Shown here: piece by piece, positions 53,197-61,372 of the stretch
How the letters are laid out: every line of letters starts with the position of its first letter
How positions within the stretch are numbered: position 1 is the first letter of the stretch
Origin: Umezawaea beigongshangensis
GTDB taxonomy: Bacteria > Actinomycetota > Actinomycetes > Mycobacteriales > Pseudonocardiaceae
Assembly: GCF_016464305.1 (NCBI RefSeq)
Contig: NZ_JAEIOJ010000003.1
Span: 657,726 to 721,725, forward strand
Reading direction: 5' to 3'
Length of the DNA: 64,000 nucleotides
Program-made: the position numbers and the translations under genes
The notes under the pieces: model-generated
Databases searched by the model: none
What the model was told of the DNA's origin: nothing
The model's input: the letters and a program-made list of their open reading frames with translations, nothing else

Positions 53197-53246
53197 AGCA
53201 CAGCAGAACGACCCGCTCCTGGAGGAGCGGGCCGTTCTGCTGTGCT
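53197..53246 (+). terminator. long hairpin plus T-run after the fossil integrase
   Basis: A stem of 23 base-pair positions with one mismatch (53197-53219 and 53224-53246) is followed by TTTT. It occupies the same position relative to the tRNA 3' end as the hairpin at 62784-62818 and shares the CCCGCTCC stem core. Confidence 0.75.
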
Positions 53247-53255
53247 TTTTCACTT

Positions 53256-53305
53256 GTGGGCGATACTGGGATTGAACCAGTGACCCCTTCCGTGTCAGGG
53301 AAGTG
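53256..53305. repeat. attachment-site repeat, left copy (partial tRNA-Val)
   Basis: 50 bp identical to 62837-62886. It contains the 3' part of tRNA-Val (acceptor 3' strand, T arm, anticodon arm) without the 5' part, as expected of the duplicated end of an element integrated in a tRNA gene. Confidence 0.88.
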
Positions 53306-53316
53306 AGGGCAACGCC

Positions 53317-53349
53317 CTGAGCTGCGGTTTCGCCGTCGCCGCAGCTCAG
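53317..53349. terminator. hairpin just inside the left repeat
   Basis: 11-bp perfect arms (CTGAGCTGCGG and complement) with an 11-nt loop lie 12 bp inside the left repeat. It could be a terminator or a recombinase arm site. Confidence 0.45.
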
Positions 53350-53370
53350 GAGCGTCCATTGCGACTCGTT

Positions 53371-54227
53371 GAGCCTTTTTCGTCGTGACGGTGCGGGTCA
53401 CGGCGCAGGCTGAGCAGTGCGGAGCGCGGTGGGCGAGGCTCCCGGTAGGACAGCGGTCGACCAAGATCCGACGCCCCGACCCGGGAGCCTCGCCGTGCTG
53501 TCTTCCCCCGCCGCGATTCCGCTGTCCGACCGCACCCTCGTCCGCCTGGCCGATCTCATCCGCGCGGAGCGGACGCGACGTCGGTCCCGGTGGCGGCGCC
53601 TGGATCCCGGTCGTCAGGCGCTGCTCGTACTTGCCCACCTGCGCAGGCGGCGACACCCACACCCGCCTCGCCGTCGGGTTCGACATCTCCTGCAGCACCG
53701 CCTGGCGCTACGTCCGCGAAGCGGCAGACCTTCTCGTCGCTCTGGCCGACGACCTCCGCACCGCAGGTGAACGCGCCGCCCGACTGGCCTGCGCGATCCT
53801 GGACGGCACCCTCGTCCCGATCGACCGCGTCACGAACCAGAAGCCGTGCTGCTCGGGCAGACACCGTCGCCACGGCGTCAACGTCCAGGTCCTCGCCGAC
53901 CCGGCGGGTCGGCTGGTGCGGGCCTCGCCGGCCCTGCCCGGCTCCGTGCACGACCTGACCGCGGCCCGCACCCACGGCCTGCTCGACGCGCTGACCGCCC
54001 ACGACGTCACCACCTTCGCCGACAAGGCGTGTCAAGGCGCGGGCGGCACGGCGCGCACCCCGTTCAAGCGCCACGCCGCACGTCCGCGGCTGTCACGAGG
54101 CCAGAAGGCGGTCAACCGGGCACACGCCCGCATCCGCGCACTCGGCGAACGCGCCGTGTCACTGCTCAAGGGCTGGAAAGCGCTGGTCAAGCTGCGCTGC
54201 TGTCCACGCAGGGCCACCGCGATCGTC
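53371..54227 (+). mobile_element. IS5-like element, copy 1, right end deleted
   Basis: It begins with the same terminal sequence (GAGCCTTTTTCGTCGTGACG) as the complete copy at 58924-59840. Sequence identity to that copy ends at about 54227, about 60 bp short of the right inverted repeat, where unrelated coding sequence starts. Only a few base differences separate the copies, so the duplication is recent. Confidence 0.85.
53495..54227 (+). pseudogene. IS5-family DDE transposase, frameshifted and 3' truncated
   Basis: GTG 53495 (GGGAG upstream) opens SPAAIPLSDRTLVRLADLIR and WRRLDPGRQALLVLAHLR. The homology then continues one frame over as GGDTHTRLAVGFDISCSTAW, the DDE domain start (ILDGTLVPIDR; HGVNVQVLADP; ADKACQGAG). 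The shift lies at about 53643-53650. The 3' end is lost and the frame runs on into foreign sequence. The same shift is present in copy 2, so it is either a programmed frameshift or an inherited lesion. Confidence 0.8.
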
Positions 54228-54446
54228 CCGGAGCTCGGGTTCTGGATTCCCAAGGCCGTCGCGCCCTGGGCTCCTTCGGAGGACGTCGAAGACGGTTACC
54301 TGGCTCGGCTCTTGAAGAGCGGCGGCACGATCAGGCTGACGCCGGAGGGGCTCGCGGCCAATGAGCTGATGGAGACCAGCTACTTCCATCCGCTCAGGCC
54401 CGGTGGTTCCTCGGAACAGGCCGCCCCGCGAACGCACTCCTCCTGA
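54228..54446 (+). pseudogene. unrecognised gene 3' fragment fused to the transposase frame
   Basis: Coding-like sequence (FWIPKAVAPWAPSEDVEDGY, TIRLTPEGLAANELMETSYF) ends at the stop 54446. I do not recognise the family. Its 5' part was lost in the deletion that removed the IS right end. The decayed BKACE gene begins 17 bases later, so the two were probably one operon. Confidence 0.5.
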
Positions 54447-54463
54447 GCTCCGGAGTTCCTGTC

Positions 54464-55168
54464 ATGCCTGTCGCCATCACCGTCGCACCCACCGGACCCG
54501 TCGCCACGACGGCGGACGACCGCCGATCTCGGCATCGGGCGCCGTGTGATGGAGCTGATCGCAGAGCGGTGCCCGATCCTCGTCCAGCTCTCGACCGGAG
54601 TCGGTCTCGACGTGCTGTTCGAGGAACGGGCCGAGCTCGTCGAACTCCGGCCGCGGATGGCCACGCTCAACCCGTGCTCGACGTCGTTCGGCGCCGGTCA
54701 GTTCCTGAACCCGCCCGACGGCGTGCGGCGGCTCGCCGCGAGGATGCGCGACCTCGGCGTCCTGCCGGAACTGGAGGTCTACGACACGGGTCGTCTGGAG
54801 GCGTGCCTGCGGCTGCGCGACGAGGGCCTGCTGCCGGAGCGTCTCCAGTTCTCGCTCGTCCTCGGCGTGCGCGGCGGGATGGCGGCCACGGCCGACAACC
54901 TGCTCACGATGGTGCGCCGGCTGCCCGCGGACGCGATCTGGCAGGTGATCGCGATCGGCCGGAGCACTCTCGAACTGACGGCGATCGGGCTCGCTCTCGG
55001 CGGCAACGCCGGGGCGGGGCTGCAGGACGCCCTGCACCTGCGTCGTGGTGTCCGTCGCCGACGGGAACCTGCCGCTGGTCGAGCGAACCGTCGCCCTCGC
55101 CCGCCACCTCGATCTCACGATCGCGGGTTCGGGCGAGTTCGCGGCGGGAACTCGGCGTCACCGGTTGA
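54464..55168 (+). pseudogene. BKACE (DUF849, 3-keto-5-aminohexanoate cleavage-like) pseudogene
   Basis: ATG 54464 begins MPVAITVAPTGPVATTADD, the normal BKACE start. About 60 residues, including the first metal-binding histidines, are then missing. Homology resumes in another frame at VMELIAERCPILVQLSTGVG and continues to GLALGGNAGAGLQDALHLRRGV. A further frame change gives VADGNLPLVERTVALARHLD and another restores GVTG-stop. BKACE enzymes cleave beta-keto acids with acetyl-CoA; this copy cannot be functional. Confidence 0.8.
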
Positions 55169-55208
55169 CCGAGGTCGCCTGACGCCGGCGCGTCGGGAAG
55201 CCGCTCCG

Positions 55209-55931
55209 TCAGGAACAGGGCTCCTCGGGGGCCGGATCGGTCGGGGGCTGGTGACCGGCTTCCGCGCTGGACCGCTGCTGGTGCGGGAGGCGAGGTGAGT
55301 CGGCCGTCGCGCCCTCGTCGACGAGACGCTGGAGGACGTCGGCCAGCCAGCCGCGCAGTTGCGGGCCGGTGGCGGCGGCGACCGCACCCGTGTGCAGCAT
55401 CCTGCGGGTCACGACGGTTCCGACGATGAAGGACTGGATCGCGTTCGCCGTGTCGACCGCCTGGTGCTCGGAGAACCCCCACGACACCAGCGCCTCGGTC
55501 AGCGGTGCGGTCGCTTCCTTCTCGAGGAACTCGCCCAGTGCTGCCGGGCGGGAGGCGACCGAGCGCAGCAGGGCCAGCAGTGGGTCGGCGTCGCCCTGCC
55601 GCTCCCAGCGGTCGACGATCCGGTCGGCCAGCCGCCAGCCGAGGCCGTCGACGGGACCCGGCAACGTCGAGTCCAGGTTCAGCCGGGTTTCCATCGCCGC
55701 GAGGAACAAGCCCTCCTTGCCGCCGAAGTAGCGGGTCACCAGGTTCGGCGAAAAGCCGGCGGCCCTGGCGATCTGGCTCACCGTGGTCGCCTCGTACCCG
55801 TTCAGCGCGAACAACCCGGCTGCGGCCTTCAGAAGCTGTTCCCGCGTCCCGGCCGCGTTCCGCGGCCGGGACGGTTGCTTGTCCTCCGTGGCTTTCGTGG
55901 CTGCTCCCGAAGTATGTGTATGGACAGACAC
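55209..55931 (-). CDS. TetR-family regulator of the island cassette
   Basis: 240 aa from GTG 55931; no Shine-Dalgarno is visible and the message may be leaderless. The helix-turn-helix is YEATTVSQIARAAGFSPNLV, then TRYFGGKEGLFLA, with a TetR_C_17-like C-terminus (VVTRRMLHTGAVAAATGPQL). It is divergent from the amidohydrolase-SDR-reductase operon. Palindromes such as ACACATGATGTGT and GTATAC repeats fill the shared promoter. Confidence 0.88.
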   Translation of the reverse strand: MSVHTHTSGAATKATEDKQPSRPRNAAGTREQLLKAAAGLFALNGYEATTVSQIARAAGFSPNLVTRYFGGKEGLFLAAMETRLNLDSTLPGPVDGLGWRLADRIVDRWERQGDADPLLALLRSVASRPAALGEFLEKEATAPLTEALVSWGFSEHQAVDTANAIQSFIVGTVVTRRMLHTGAVAAATGPQLRGWLADVLQRLVDEGATADSPRLPHQQRSSAEAGHQPPTDPAPEEPCS

Positions 55932-56033
55932 AACTGCGTGAGTCTACATGCGTGCTGCGCGCGATCGCCGTTGCGAGCGGTCCGGACGAGCGACGTGCCC
56001 GCGCCTCGCGAAGCCGGGGATGTGTACAACGAA

Positions 56034-56046
56034 ACACATGATGTGT
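56034..56046. promoter_or_regulatory. palindrome ACACATGATGTGT
   Basis: A perfect 13-bp palindrome between the TetR gene and the amidohydrolase gene, 57 bp upstream of the latter. Nearby GTGTATGG and GTATAC sequences echo it at 55915 and 56054. Candidate TetR operator. Confidence 0.55.
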
Positions 56047-56103
56047 ATGGTCGTATACAAGTTGGTTCGCCAAGCCGCAGGCAGGAAGTCGAGGCACGTC
56101 GTC

Positions 56104-57351
56104 ATGACCAGCAGGAGCTACGCCATCCGCAACGTGAAGGTGTTCGACGGTGAATCGGTCGTCGACGCCTCCACGGTGACGTTCTCGGACGGTGTGATCA
56201 CCGACGTCGGCCACGGTCGCCCGCCGGCGGAGGCGACGGTGGTCGACGGTGCCGGTGGGACGCTCCTGCCGGGCCTCGTCGACGCCCACGTCCACCCCGA
56301 CGACGACGGCCTCGCCCTGGCGGTGAGCTTCGGCGTGACCACCGTCGTGGAGATGGGCGGAGCTCCGCGCAGCCAGGAGGACCGCGCCCGGATCGCCGAG
56401 GACGACCGGCTGGCCGACATCAGGTCGGCGGGTCTCCCGCTCACCGCCGTCTGCGGGCACCCGAACGAGCTGTTCGTCCCGATGGAGAAGCTGATCGGGC
56501 CGGACGGCGGTCATCATCCCGAAGCGGCGCCCATGCCCGGCCTCGCGAACCCCGACGAGCTCCCGGCGTTCATCGCCCAGCGGGTGCGAGAGGGTTCCGA
56601 CTTCATCAAACTGCTGGCGGAGGAAGGCACGGTGCTGAACGCGCCCGGTCTGCCGGAGCTCAGCGAGGACGTGTTCGCCGCCGCGGTCCGGGAAGCCCAC
56701 GGCCACGGCAAGCTCGTCGTCGGCCACGCGCTCACCCACGACGCGACGGTGGAGATGCTGCGGGTCGGCGTCGACGGACTCGCCCACCTCTTCCTCGACC
56801 GTGCGCCGACCGACGAGATCGTCGACGCCATCGCACGGGCCGGCGTGTTCGTCATCCCCTGCCTGGTGCTGAACCGGTCCATCACGGGCACGACCGGCGA
56901 GGACCTGGCGGCCGACAGCCGCGTCTCGTCGCGCCTGAGTGAGGAGTGGCTGCGAGCGCTGCGCAGCTCCTTCAGCACCTATCCCGAAGGGGACTACCGG
57001 TTCTCGCGGCAGACGGTGAACGCGCTCCACCGCGCCGGCGTGCGCATCATCGCCGGAACCGACGCGGCGCGCGCAGAGGAGAAGCACGGCGGACTGGCCC
57101 AGGGCGCGAGCCTGCACCACGAGCTGCAACTCCTCGTCGAGGCGGGACTGTCGAACGTCGCGGCACTGCGCGCCGCGACGTCCAGCCCCGCCAGGGCCTT
57201 CGGGCTCGCCGATCGCGGCGTGATCCGGCGAGGGGCCAGGGCCGACCTGCTCCTGGTGGACGGCGACCCCACCAGCACCATCTCCGACACCCTCGCGACG
57301 CGGGCCGTCTGGCGGCGAGGGGCGATGACCACGCCGCTGGCGACCGTGTGA
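56104..57351 (+). CDS. amidohydrolase-superfamily metal-dependent hydrolase
   Basis: 415 aa from ATG 56104; in-frame upstream sequence has no other good start. Metal ligands: H62-x-H64 in GLVDAHVHPD, the probable carboxylated lysine in FIKLLAEEG, histidine in VVGHALTHD, later His in LAHLFLD, and Asp in IIAGTDAA. The small beta-sandwich is formed by both termini (RNVKVFDGESVVD; RGARADLLLVDGDP). The family includes imidazolonepropionase-like and prolidase-like enzymes; the substrate is unknown. First gene of a three-gene operon within the island. Confidence 0.88.
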   Translation: MTSRSYAIRNVKVFDGESVVDASTVTFSDGVITDVGHGRPPAEATVVDGAGGTLLPGLVDAHVHPDDDGLALAVSFGVTTVVEMGGAPRSQEDRARIAEDDRLADIRSAGLPLTAVCGHPNELFVPMEKLIGPDGGHHPEAAPMPGLANPDELPAFIAQRVREGSDFIKLLAEEGTVLNAPGLPELSEDVFAAAVREAHGHGKLVVGHALTHDATVEMLRVGVDGLAHLFLDRAPTDEIVDAIARAGVFVIPCLVLNRSITGTTGEDLAADSRVSSRLSEEWLRALRSSFSTYPEGDYRFSRQTVNALHRAGVRIIAGTDAARAEEKHGGLAQGASLHHELQLLVEAGLSNVAALRAATSSPARAFGLADRGVIRRGARADLLLVDGDPTSTISDTLATRAVWRRGAMTTPLATV

Positions 57352-57383
57352 CGCGGCCACCCCACCACCGGAGGGAAACAGAC

Positions 57384-58136
57384 ATGACCACCGCACGCAA
57401 CGTCGTGATCACCGGGGCCGCCGGCGGCATCAGCTCCGAGATCACCGACCGGTTCCTGCGGAACGGTGACACCGTTCTCGCCAGCGACCTGCACCAGGAG
57501 ACGCTCGACGAGTGGCGCACCCGCTGGGACCTCGACGGCCCGAACCCGTCGCTGCACACCTTTCCCGCTGACGTCTCCGACGAGGCGAGCCTGACCGGCC
57601 TGGCGGAAGCGGCGCAGGATTGGCTGGGCACCGTCGACGTCCTGATCAACGCCGCCGGGCACTTCCCCCAGACGCCCTTCGAGAAGATCTCGGGCGAGGA
57701 GTGGCGCCGGGTCGTCGAGGTCAACCTCAGCGGCACCTTCTACACCGTCCAGGCGCTTCTCCCGCTGATCAAGCGGAGCGAGCGCGGGCGCATCATCAAC
57801 ATCGGGTCCGGCGGAATGTTCTTCGGAGTCCCGATGCAGGCGCACTACATCGCCTCGAAGGCCGGTGTCATGGGCCTGACGCGAGTCCTGGCCCGCGAGC
57901 TCGGCAACGACTACCCGATCACCGTCAACCTCGTCACCCCGGGGCTCGTCGTGACCCCTGCGGCCGCCGCGGTCCTGCCGGAGCCTCTGCTGGCGATGCA
58001 GCGCAACCTGCGCTCCTTCCACCGCGACGAGGTCCCGGACGACGTCGTCGGCTCGGTCTTCTTCCTCGCGTCCGACGACGCCGCCTTCATCACCGGCCAG
58101 ACGCTCAACGTCGACGGCGGCCTCACCATGTGGTGA
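57384..58136 (+). CDS. short-chain dehydrogenase/reductase
   Basis: 250 aa from ATG 57384 with GGAGGG upstream, 32 bases after the amidohydrolase. It is a classical SDR: NVVITGAAGGISSEI, DVLINAAG, the catalytic Ser in NIGSGG, Tyr/Lys in HYIASKAG, and GQTLNVDGG at the end. The cofactor loop ASDLHQE suggests NAD(H). It probably oxidises or reduces an intermediate made or consumed by the amidohydrolase. Confidence 0.92.
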   Translation: MTTARNVVITGAAGGISSEITDRFLRNGDTVLASDLHQETLDEWRTRWDLDGPNPSLHTFPADVSDEASLTGLAEAAQDWLGTVDVLINAAGHFPQTPFEKISGEEWRRVVEVNLSGTFYTVQALLPLIKRSERGRIINIGSGGMFFGVPMQAHYIASKAGVMGLTRVLARELGNDYPITVNLVTPGLVVTPAAAAVLPEPLLAMQRNLRSFHRDEVPDDVVGSVFFLASDDAAFITGQTLNVDGGLTMW

Positions 58137-58167
58137 TGGCAGCCGCACTCTCGATCCTGGAGGAGCC

Positions 58168-58737
58168 ATGCCCAAGCTCTTGATCATCATTGGCAGCACG
58201 CGGCCGGGCCGGGTCGGGTTGCCGGTGGCCACCTGGTTCTCGAAGCTGGCGGTCACGGACGGGCGCTTCGACGTCCAGCTCGTCGATCTGGCGGAGCTCG
58301 CGCTTCCGTTCCTCGACGAGCCCGACCACCCCGCGCTGCGCAACTACACGACGCCGCACGCGCTCGAGTGGAGTTCGATCGTCGACAGCGCCGATGCCGT
58401 CGTGCTCGTCACGGCCGAGTACAACTTCGGTTACCCGGCCCCGCTGAAGAACGCACTCGACTACCTCTGTCACGAATGGCGGCACAAACCTCTCGGTTTC
58501 GTCTCCTACGGTGGTGTCGCCGCCGGGACGCGAGCGGTCCAGCAGCTTCAGCAGGTGACCAGTGCCCTGCAGATGGTGACGGTCCGCACCTCGGTGCACA
58601 TCCCGTTCGTCCACAGCGCGCTGGACGCGAACGGAGAACTCGTGGCCAACACGCAGATGGACGCGGCGGCGACTTCGATGTTCGCCGAGCTGGAGGCCCT
58701 CAACGCGGCGCTGGCACCGGCACGAGCTGTGAAGTAG
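58168..58737 (+). CDS. NADPH-dependent FMN reductase / flavodoxin-like oxidoreductase
   Basis: 189 aa from ATG 58168 with GGAGGAG upstream. Phosphate-binding loop IIGSTRPGRVGLPVA; flavin loop TAEYNFGYPAPLKNALDYL; and SYGGVAAGTRA. This family supplies reduced flavin or reduces quinones. It is the last gene of the cassette and is followed by a very strong terminator. Confidence 0.92.
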   Translation: MPKLLIIIGSTRPGRVGLPVATWFSKLAVTDGRFDVQLVDLAELALPFLDEPDHPALRNYTTPHALEWSSIVDSADAVVLVTAEYNFGYPAPLKNALDYLCHEWRHKPLGFVSYGGVAAGTRAVQQLQQVTSALQMVTVRTSVHIPFVHSALDANGELVANTQMDAAATSMFAELEALNAALAPARAVK

Positions 58738-58774
58738 TCCCACGAGCCGTACGCGCTCTCGTTCTCCAGAAATC

Positions 58775-58828
58775 GGCCAGGGACCCGGAGCAGACGTCGA
58801 TCGCGACGTCTGCTCCGGGTCCCTGGCC
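58775..58828 (+). terminator. 25-bp perfect hairpin terminator of the island cassette
   Basis: Arms 58775-58799 and 58804-58828 are perfectly complementary over 25 bp with a 4-nt loop. This is the longest perfect stem I found in the window. It starts 37 bp after the FMN reductase stop. Confidence 0.85.
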
Positions 58829-58923
58829 GCTGCGCGTCGCCGAGCCCGTTCAATAGCCGGAAGCAGATGACCGCGGTGACGAGAACTATTTGCGCGCCGG
58901 ACGCGCCGAAATCTAGCTCCAGT

Positions 58924-59840
58924 GAACCTTTTTCATCGTGGTTGGCGACGGGTCTCGATGTGGTGCGGGACGAGGACGGCCGCGACGATCGCGGTGGCCC
59001 GGCGTGGACAGCAGCGCAGCTTGACCAGCGCTTTCCAGCCCTTGAGCAGTGACACGGCGCGTTCGCCGAGTGCGCGGATGCGGGCGTGTGCCCGGTTGAC
59101 CGCCTTCTGGCCTCGTGACAGCCGCGGACGTGCGGCGTGGCGCTTGAACGGGGTGCGCGCCGTGCCGCCCGCGCCTTGACACGCCTTGTCGGCGAAGGTG
59201 GTGACGTCGTGGGCGGTCAGCGCGTCGAGCAGGCCGTGGGTGCGGGCCGCGGTCAGGTCGTGCACGGAGCCGGGCAGGGCCGGCGAGGCCCGCACCAGCC
59301 GACCCGCCGGGTCGGCGAGGACCTGGACGTTGACGCCGTGGCGACGGTGCGTGCCCGAGCAGCACGGCTTCTGGTTCGTGACGCGGTCGATCGGGACGAG
59401 GGTGCCGTCCAGGATCGCGCAGGCCAGTCGGGCGGCGCGTTCACCTGCGGTGCGGAGGTCGTCGGCCAGAGCGACGAGAAGGTCTGCCGCTTCGCGGACG
59501 TAGCGCCAGGCGGTGCTGCAGGAGATGTCGAACCCGACGGCGAGGCGGGTGTGGGTGTCGCCGCCTGCGCAGGTGGGCAAGTACGAGCAGCGCCTGACGA
59601 CCGGGATCCAGGCGCCGCCACCGGGACCGACGTCGCGTCCGCTCCGCGCGGATGAGATCGGCCAGGCGGACGAGGGTGCGGTCGGACAGCGGAATCGCGG
59701 CGGGGGAAGACAGCACGGCGAGGCTCCCGGGTCGGGGCGTCGGATCTTGGTCGACCGCTGTCCTACCGGGAGCCTCGCCCACCGCGCTCCGCACTGCTCA
59801 GCCTGCGCCGTGACCCGCACCGTCACGACGAAAAAGGCTC
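58924..59840 (-). mobile_element. IS5-like element, copy 2, complete, 917 bp
   Basis: The terminal inverted repeats are GAACCTTTTTCATCGTG (left end) and GAGCCTTTTTCGTCGTG (right end, read on the reverse strand), 15 of 17 identical. A 3-bp direct duplication AGT flanks it (58921-58923 and 59841-59843). It is nearly identical to the truncated copy 1, in opposite orientation. Confidence 0.88.
58933..59716 (-). pseudogene. IS5-family DDE transposase with internal frameshift (copy 2)
   Basis: It starts at GTG 59716 and ends at the TGA 58933-58935 inside the terminal repeat (last residues HHIETRRQPR). As in copy 1, the N-terminal helical part and the DDE domain lie in different frames, joined near 59561-59568. 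If the shift is programmed, full-length transposase of about 260 aa would be made by ribosomal frameshifting; otherwise both copies are dead. Confidence 0.75.
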
Positions 59841-59843
59841 AGT

Positions 59844-60830
59844 GCTGTCGACGCGTGCTCCACGACGTGCCTTGGTGGCTGTTTTCGAGCTACTGGGGTT
59901 GGGTGAGTCGGCGGCTGGTGATGCGGATCATGGACCAGCGGACCATGGCTTCGTGGTGGTGGCGTAGGCGTTCGTAGTCGCGAACGCAGCGGCGGTGGCC
60001 GGTGATCCACGCCAAGGTCCGCTCGACCACCCACCTTCGTGGCAGCACGGTGAAGTACGGCAGGTCGGGACGTCGGACGATCTCCACCACCAGGCCGAGA
60101 GTGGCGCGGGCCCAGTCGAGCAGGGGGCCGGTGTAGCCGCCGTCGGCCCACACCGACGAGGCTCGCCTGCCGGCGGCGTCGCGCATGCGGCGCAGCAGGC
60201 TGCGGGCGGCGACCCGGTCCTGCGTCGACGCCGGGGTCACCAGCACGGCCAACAGCAGTCCCGTGGTGTCCACGACGATGTGACGTTTGCGGCCGGGGAT
60301 CTTCTTGCCCGCGTCGTAACCGCGGGTCGCGCGGCCGACGGTCTCGGCGGCGCGCACCGACTGCGAGTCCATGATCACCGCCGACGGCGCCGCGACCCGG
60401 TCTCCCACAAGCCTGACCCGGTCGCGCAGCTCGTCGAGCAACCGCTGTGTGGCGCCGACCTTCTCCCAGGCGGCGAAACGCTCGTAGACCGTGGGCCACG
60501 GCGAGAAGTCCGCCGGCAGGGCCCGCCACTTGATGCCGTTGTCGACCACGTACAGGATCGCGTCCACGATCACCCGACGGCAGTGCTTCTCCCACCGCCC
60601 GCCTTGACCGGCCAGACACGCCGGATCGGGCAACAGCGGGTCCAACTCGGCCCACTGGGCGTCGGTGACGTCGCTGGGATACCGACTCGTCCGTCGGGTG
60701 GGCTGGTGGGAGGCGGCCAGACGGCAGCACGGCGCACCCGCGGTGGAACCGCCCGCGGGCATCGGGCACGATAACAACGGAACTCCTGGTGGAACGGCGC
60801 ATAGACACCGTCCGATCTACCAGGAGTTCC
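59844..60830 (-). mobile_element. second IS5-family element, ends not resolved
   Basis: It contains one transposase gene. I could not identify terminal repeats with confidence. An inverted pair GGAACTCCTGGT (60779-60790) and ACCAGGAGTTCC (60819-60830) brackets the upstream end. The left boundary must lie between the AGT after copy 2 and about 59889. Confidence 0.6.
59890..60762 (-). CDS. IS5-family transposase (DUF4096/DDE_Tnp_1 type)
   Basis: 290 aa from ATG 60762 (no clear Shine-Dalgarno). The N-terminal insertion-element domain reads RYPSDVTDAQWAELDPLLPD and NGIKWRALPADFSPWPTVY. The catalytic residues are in VIMDSQSVRAAE (first D), VWADGGYTG (second D) and RRWVVERTLAWI (E). The frame is intact, unlike the neighbouring IS, so it may be active. 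Confidence 0.9.
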   Translation of the reverse strand: MPAGGSTAGAPCCRLAASHQPTRRTSRYPSDVTDAQWAELDPLLPDPACLAGQGGRWEKHCRRVIVDAILYVVDNGIKWRALPADFSPWPTVYERFAAWEKVGATQRLLDELRDRVRLVGDRVAAPSAVIMDSQSVRAAETVGRATRGYDAGKKIPGRKRHIVVDTTGLLLAVLVTPASTQDRVAARSLLRRMRDAAGRRASSVWADGGYTGPLLDWARATLGLVVEIVRRPDLPYFTVLPRRWVVERTLAWITGHRRCVRDYERLRHHHEAMVRWSMIRITSRRLTQPQ

Positions 60831-61018
60831 CCGTCTCCGCACCAAAGGCCCCTTCACCTGCCCAAGCTCGGAAACGGGCACTCAGAAAGCTCCTCGGTGT
60901 CACCGACGTACTTCTGCCCACAACAGCAATCTGCAGATTGCAGGATCGTCGCGTCTACCGTGGTGGAAATGCTCGCCGTTCGGATGGCAGGTGCAACCGG
61001 TGATGCAGTGGAGGGTGC

Positions 61019-61345
61019 GTGGAGTCGGTCGAGCAGCCCTCAGCCGAGATCGCGGGCGTCGTCGGTGTCGCCGAACTGGTCGCCGCGCTGCACGAGGTCA
61101 CCGTCCTCCTGGGACAGTGGCTGCAGCGCGCGCCGCAGGACCCCGACGCGCTCCTGACGACGGAACAGGCCGCGCAGCTGCTGCAGGTCCCCTGCCGCAG
61201 CCTGCAGGACCGGGCTGCCGCTGACAGCGTCCCGCACCACCGCTTCGGCAAGCACTACCGGTTCAGCAGAAGCGACATCGCCGCTATTCACGAGTTGACC
61301 CAGCGCGCCAAGAACTCGGACAAAAAGCGACCGCAACCACGATGA
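61019..61345 (+). CDS. excisionase-like MerR/HTH_17 DNA-binding protein
   Basis: 108 aa from GTG 61019 with GGAGG four bases upstream. The C-terminal half is a compact helix-turn-helix (LLTTEQAAQLLQVPCRSLQD, then RFGKHYRFSRSDIAAI), as in Xis/AlpA-type recombination directionality factors. It lies 27 bases before the integrase frame, the usual xis-int order. Confidence 0.8.
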   Translation: MESVEQPSAEIAGVVGVAELVAALHEVTVLLGQWLQRAPQDPDALLTTEQAAQLLQVPCRSLQDRAAADSVPHHRFGKHYRFSRSDIAAIHELTQRAKNSDKKRPQPR

Positions 61346-61372
61346 CGCGAGTGCGGGTATTCACATTGAATT

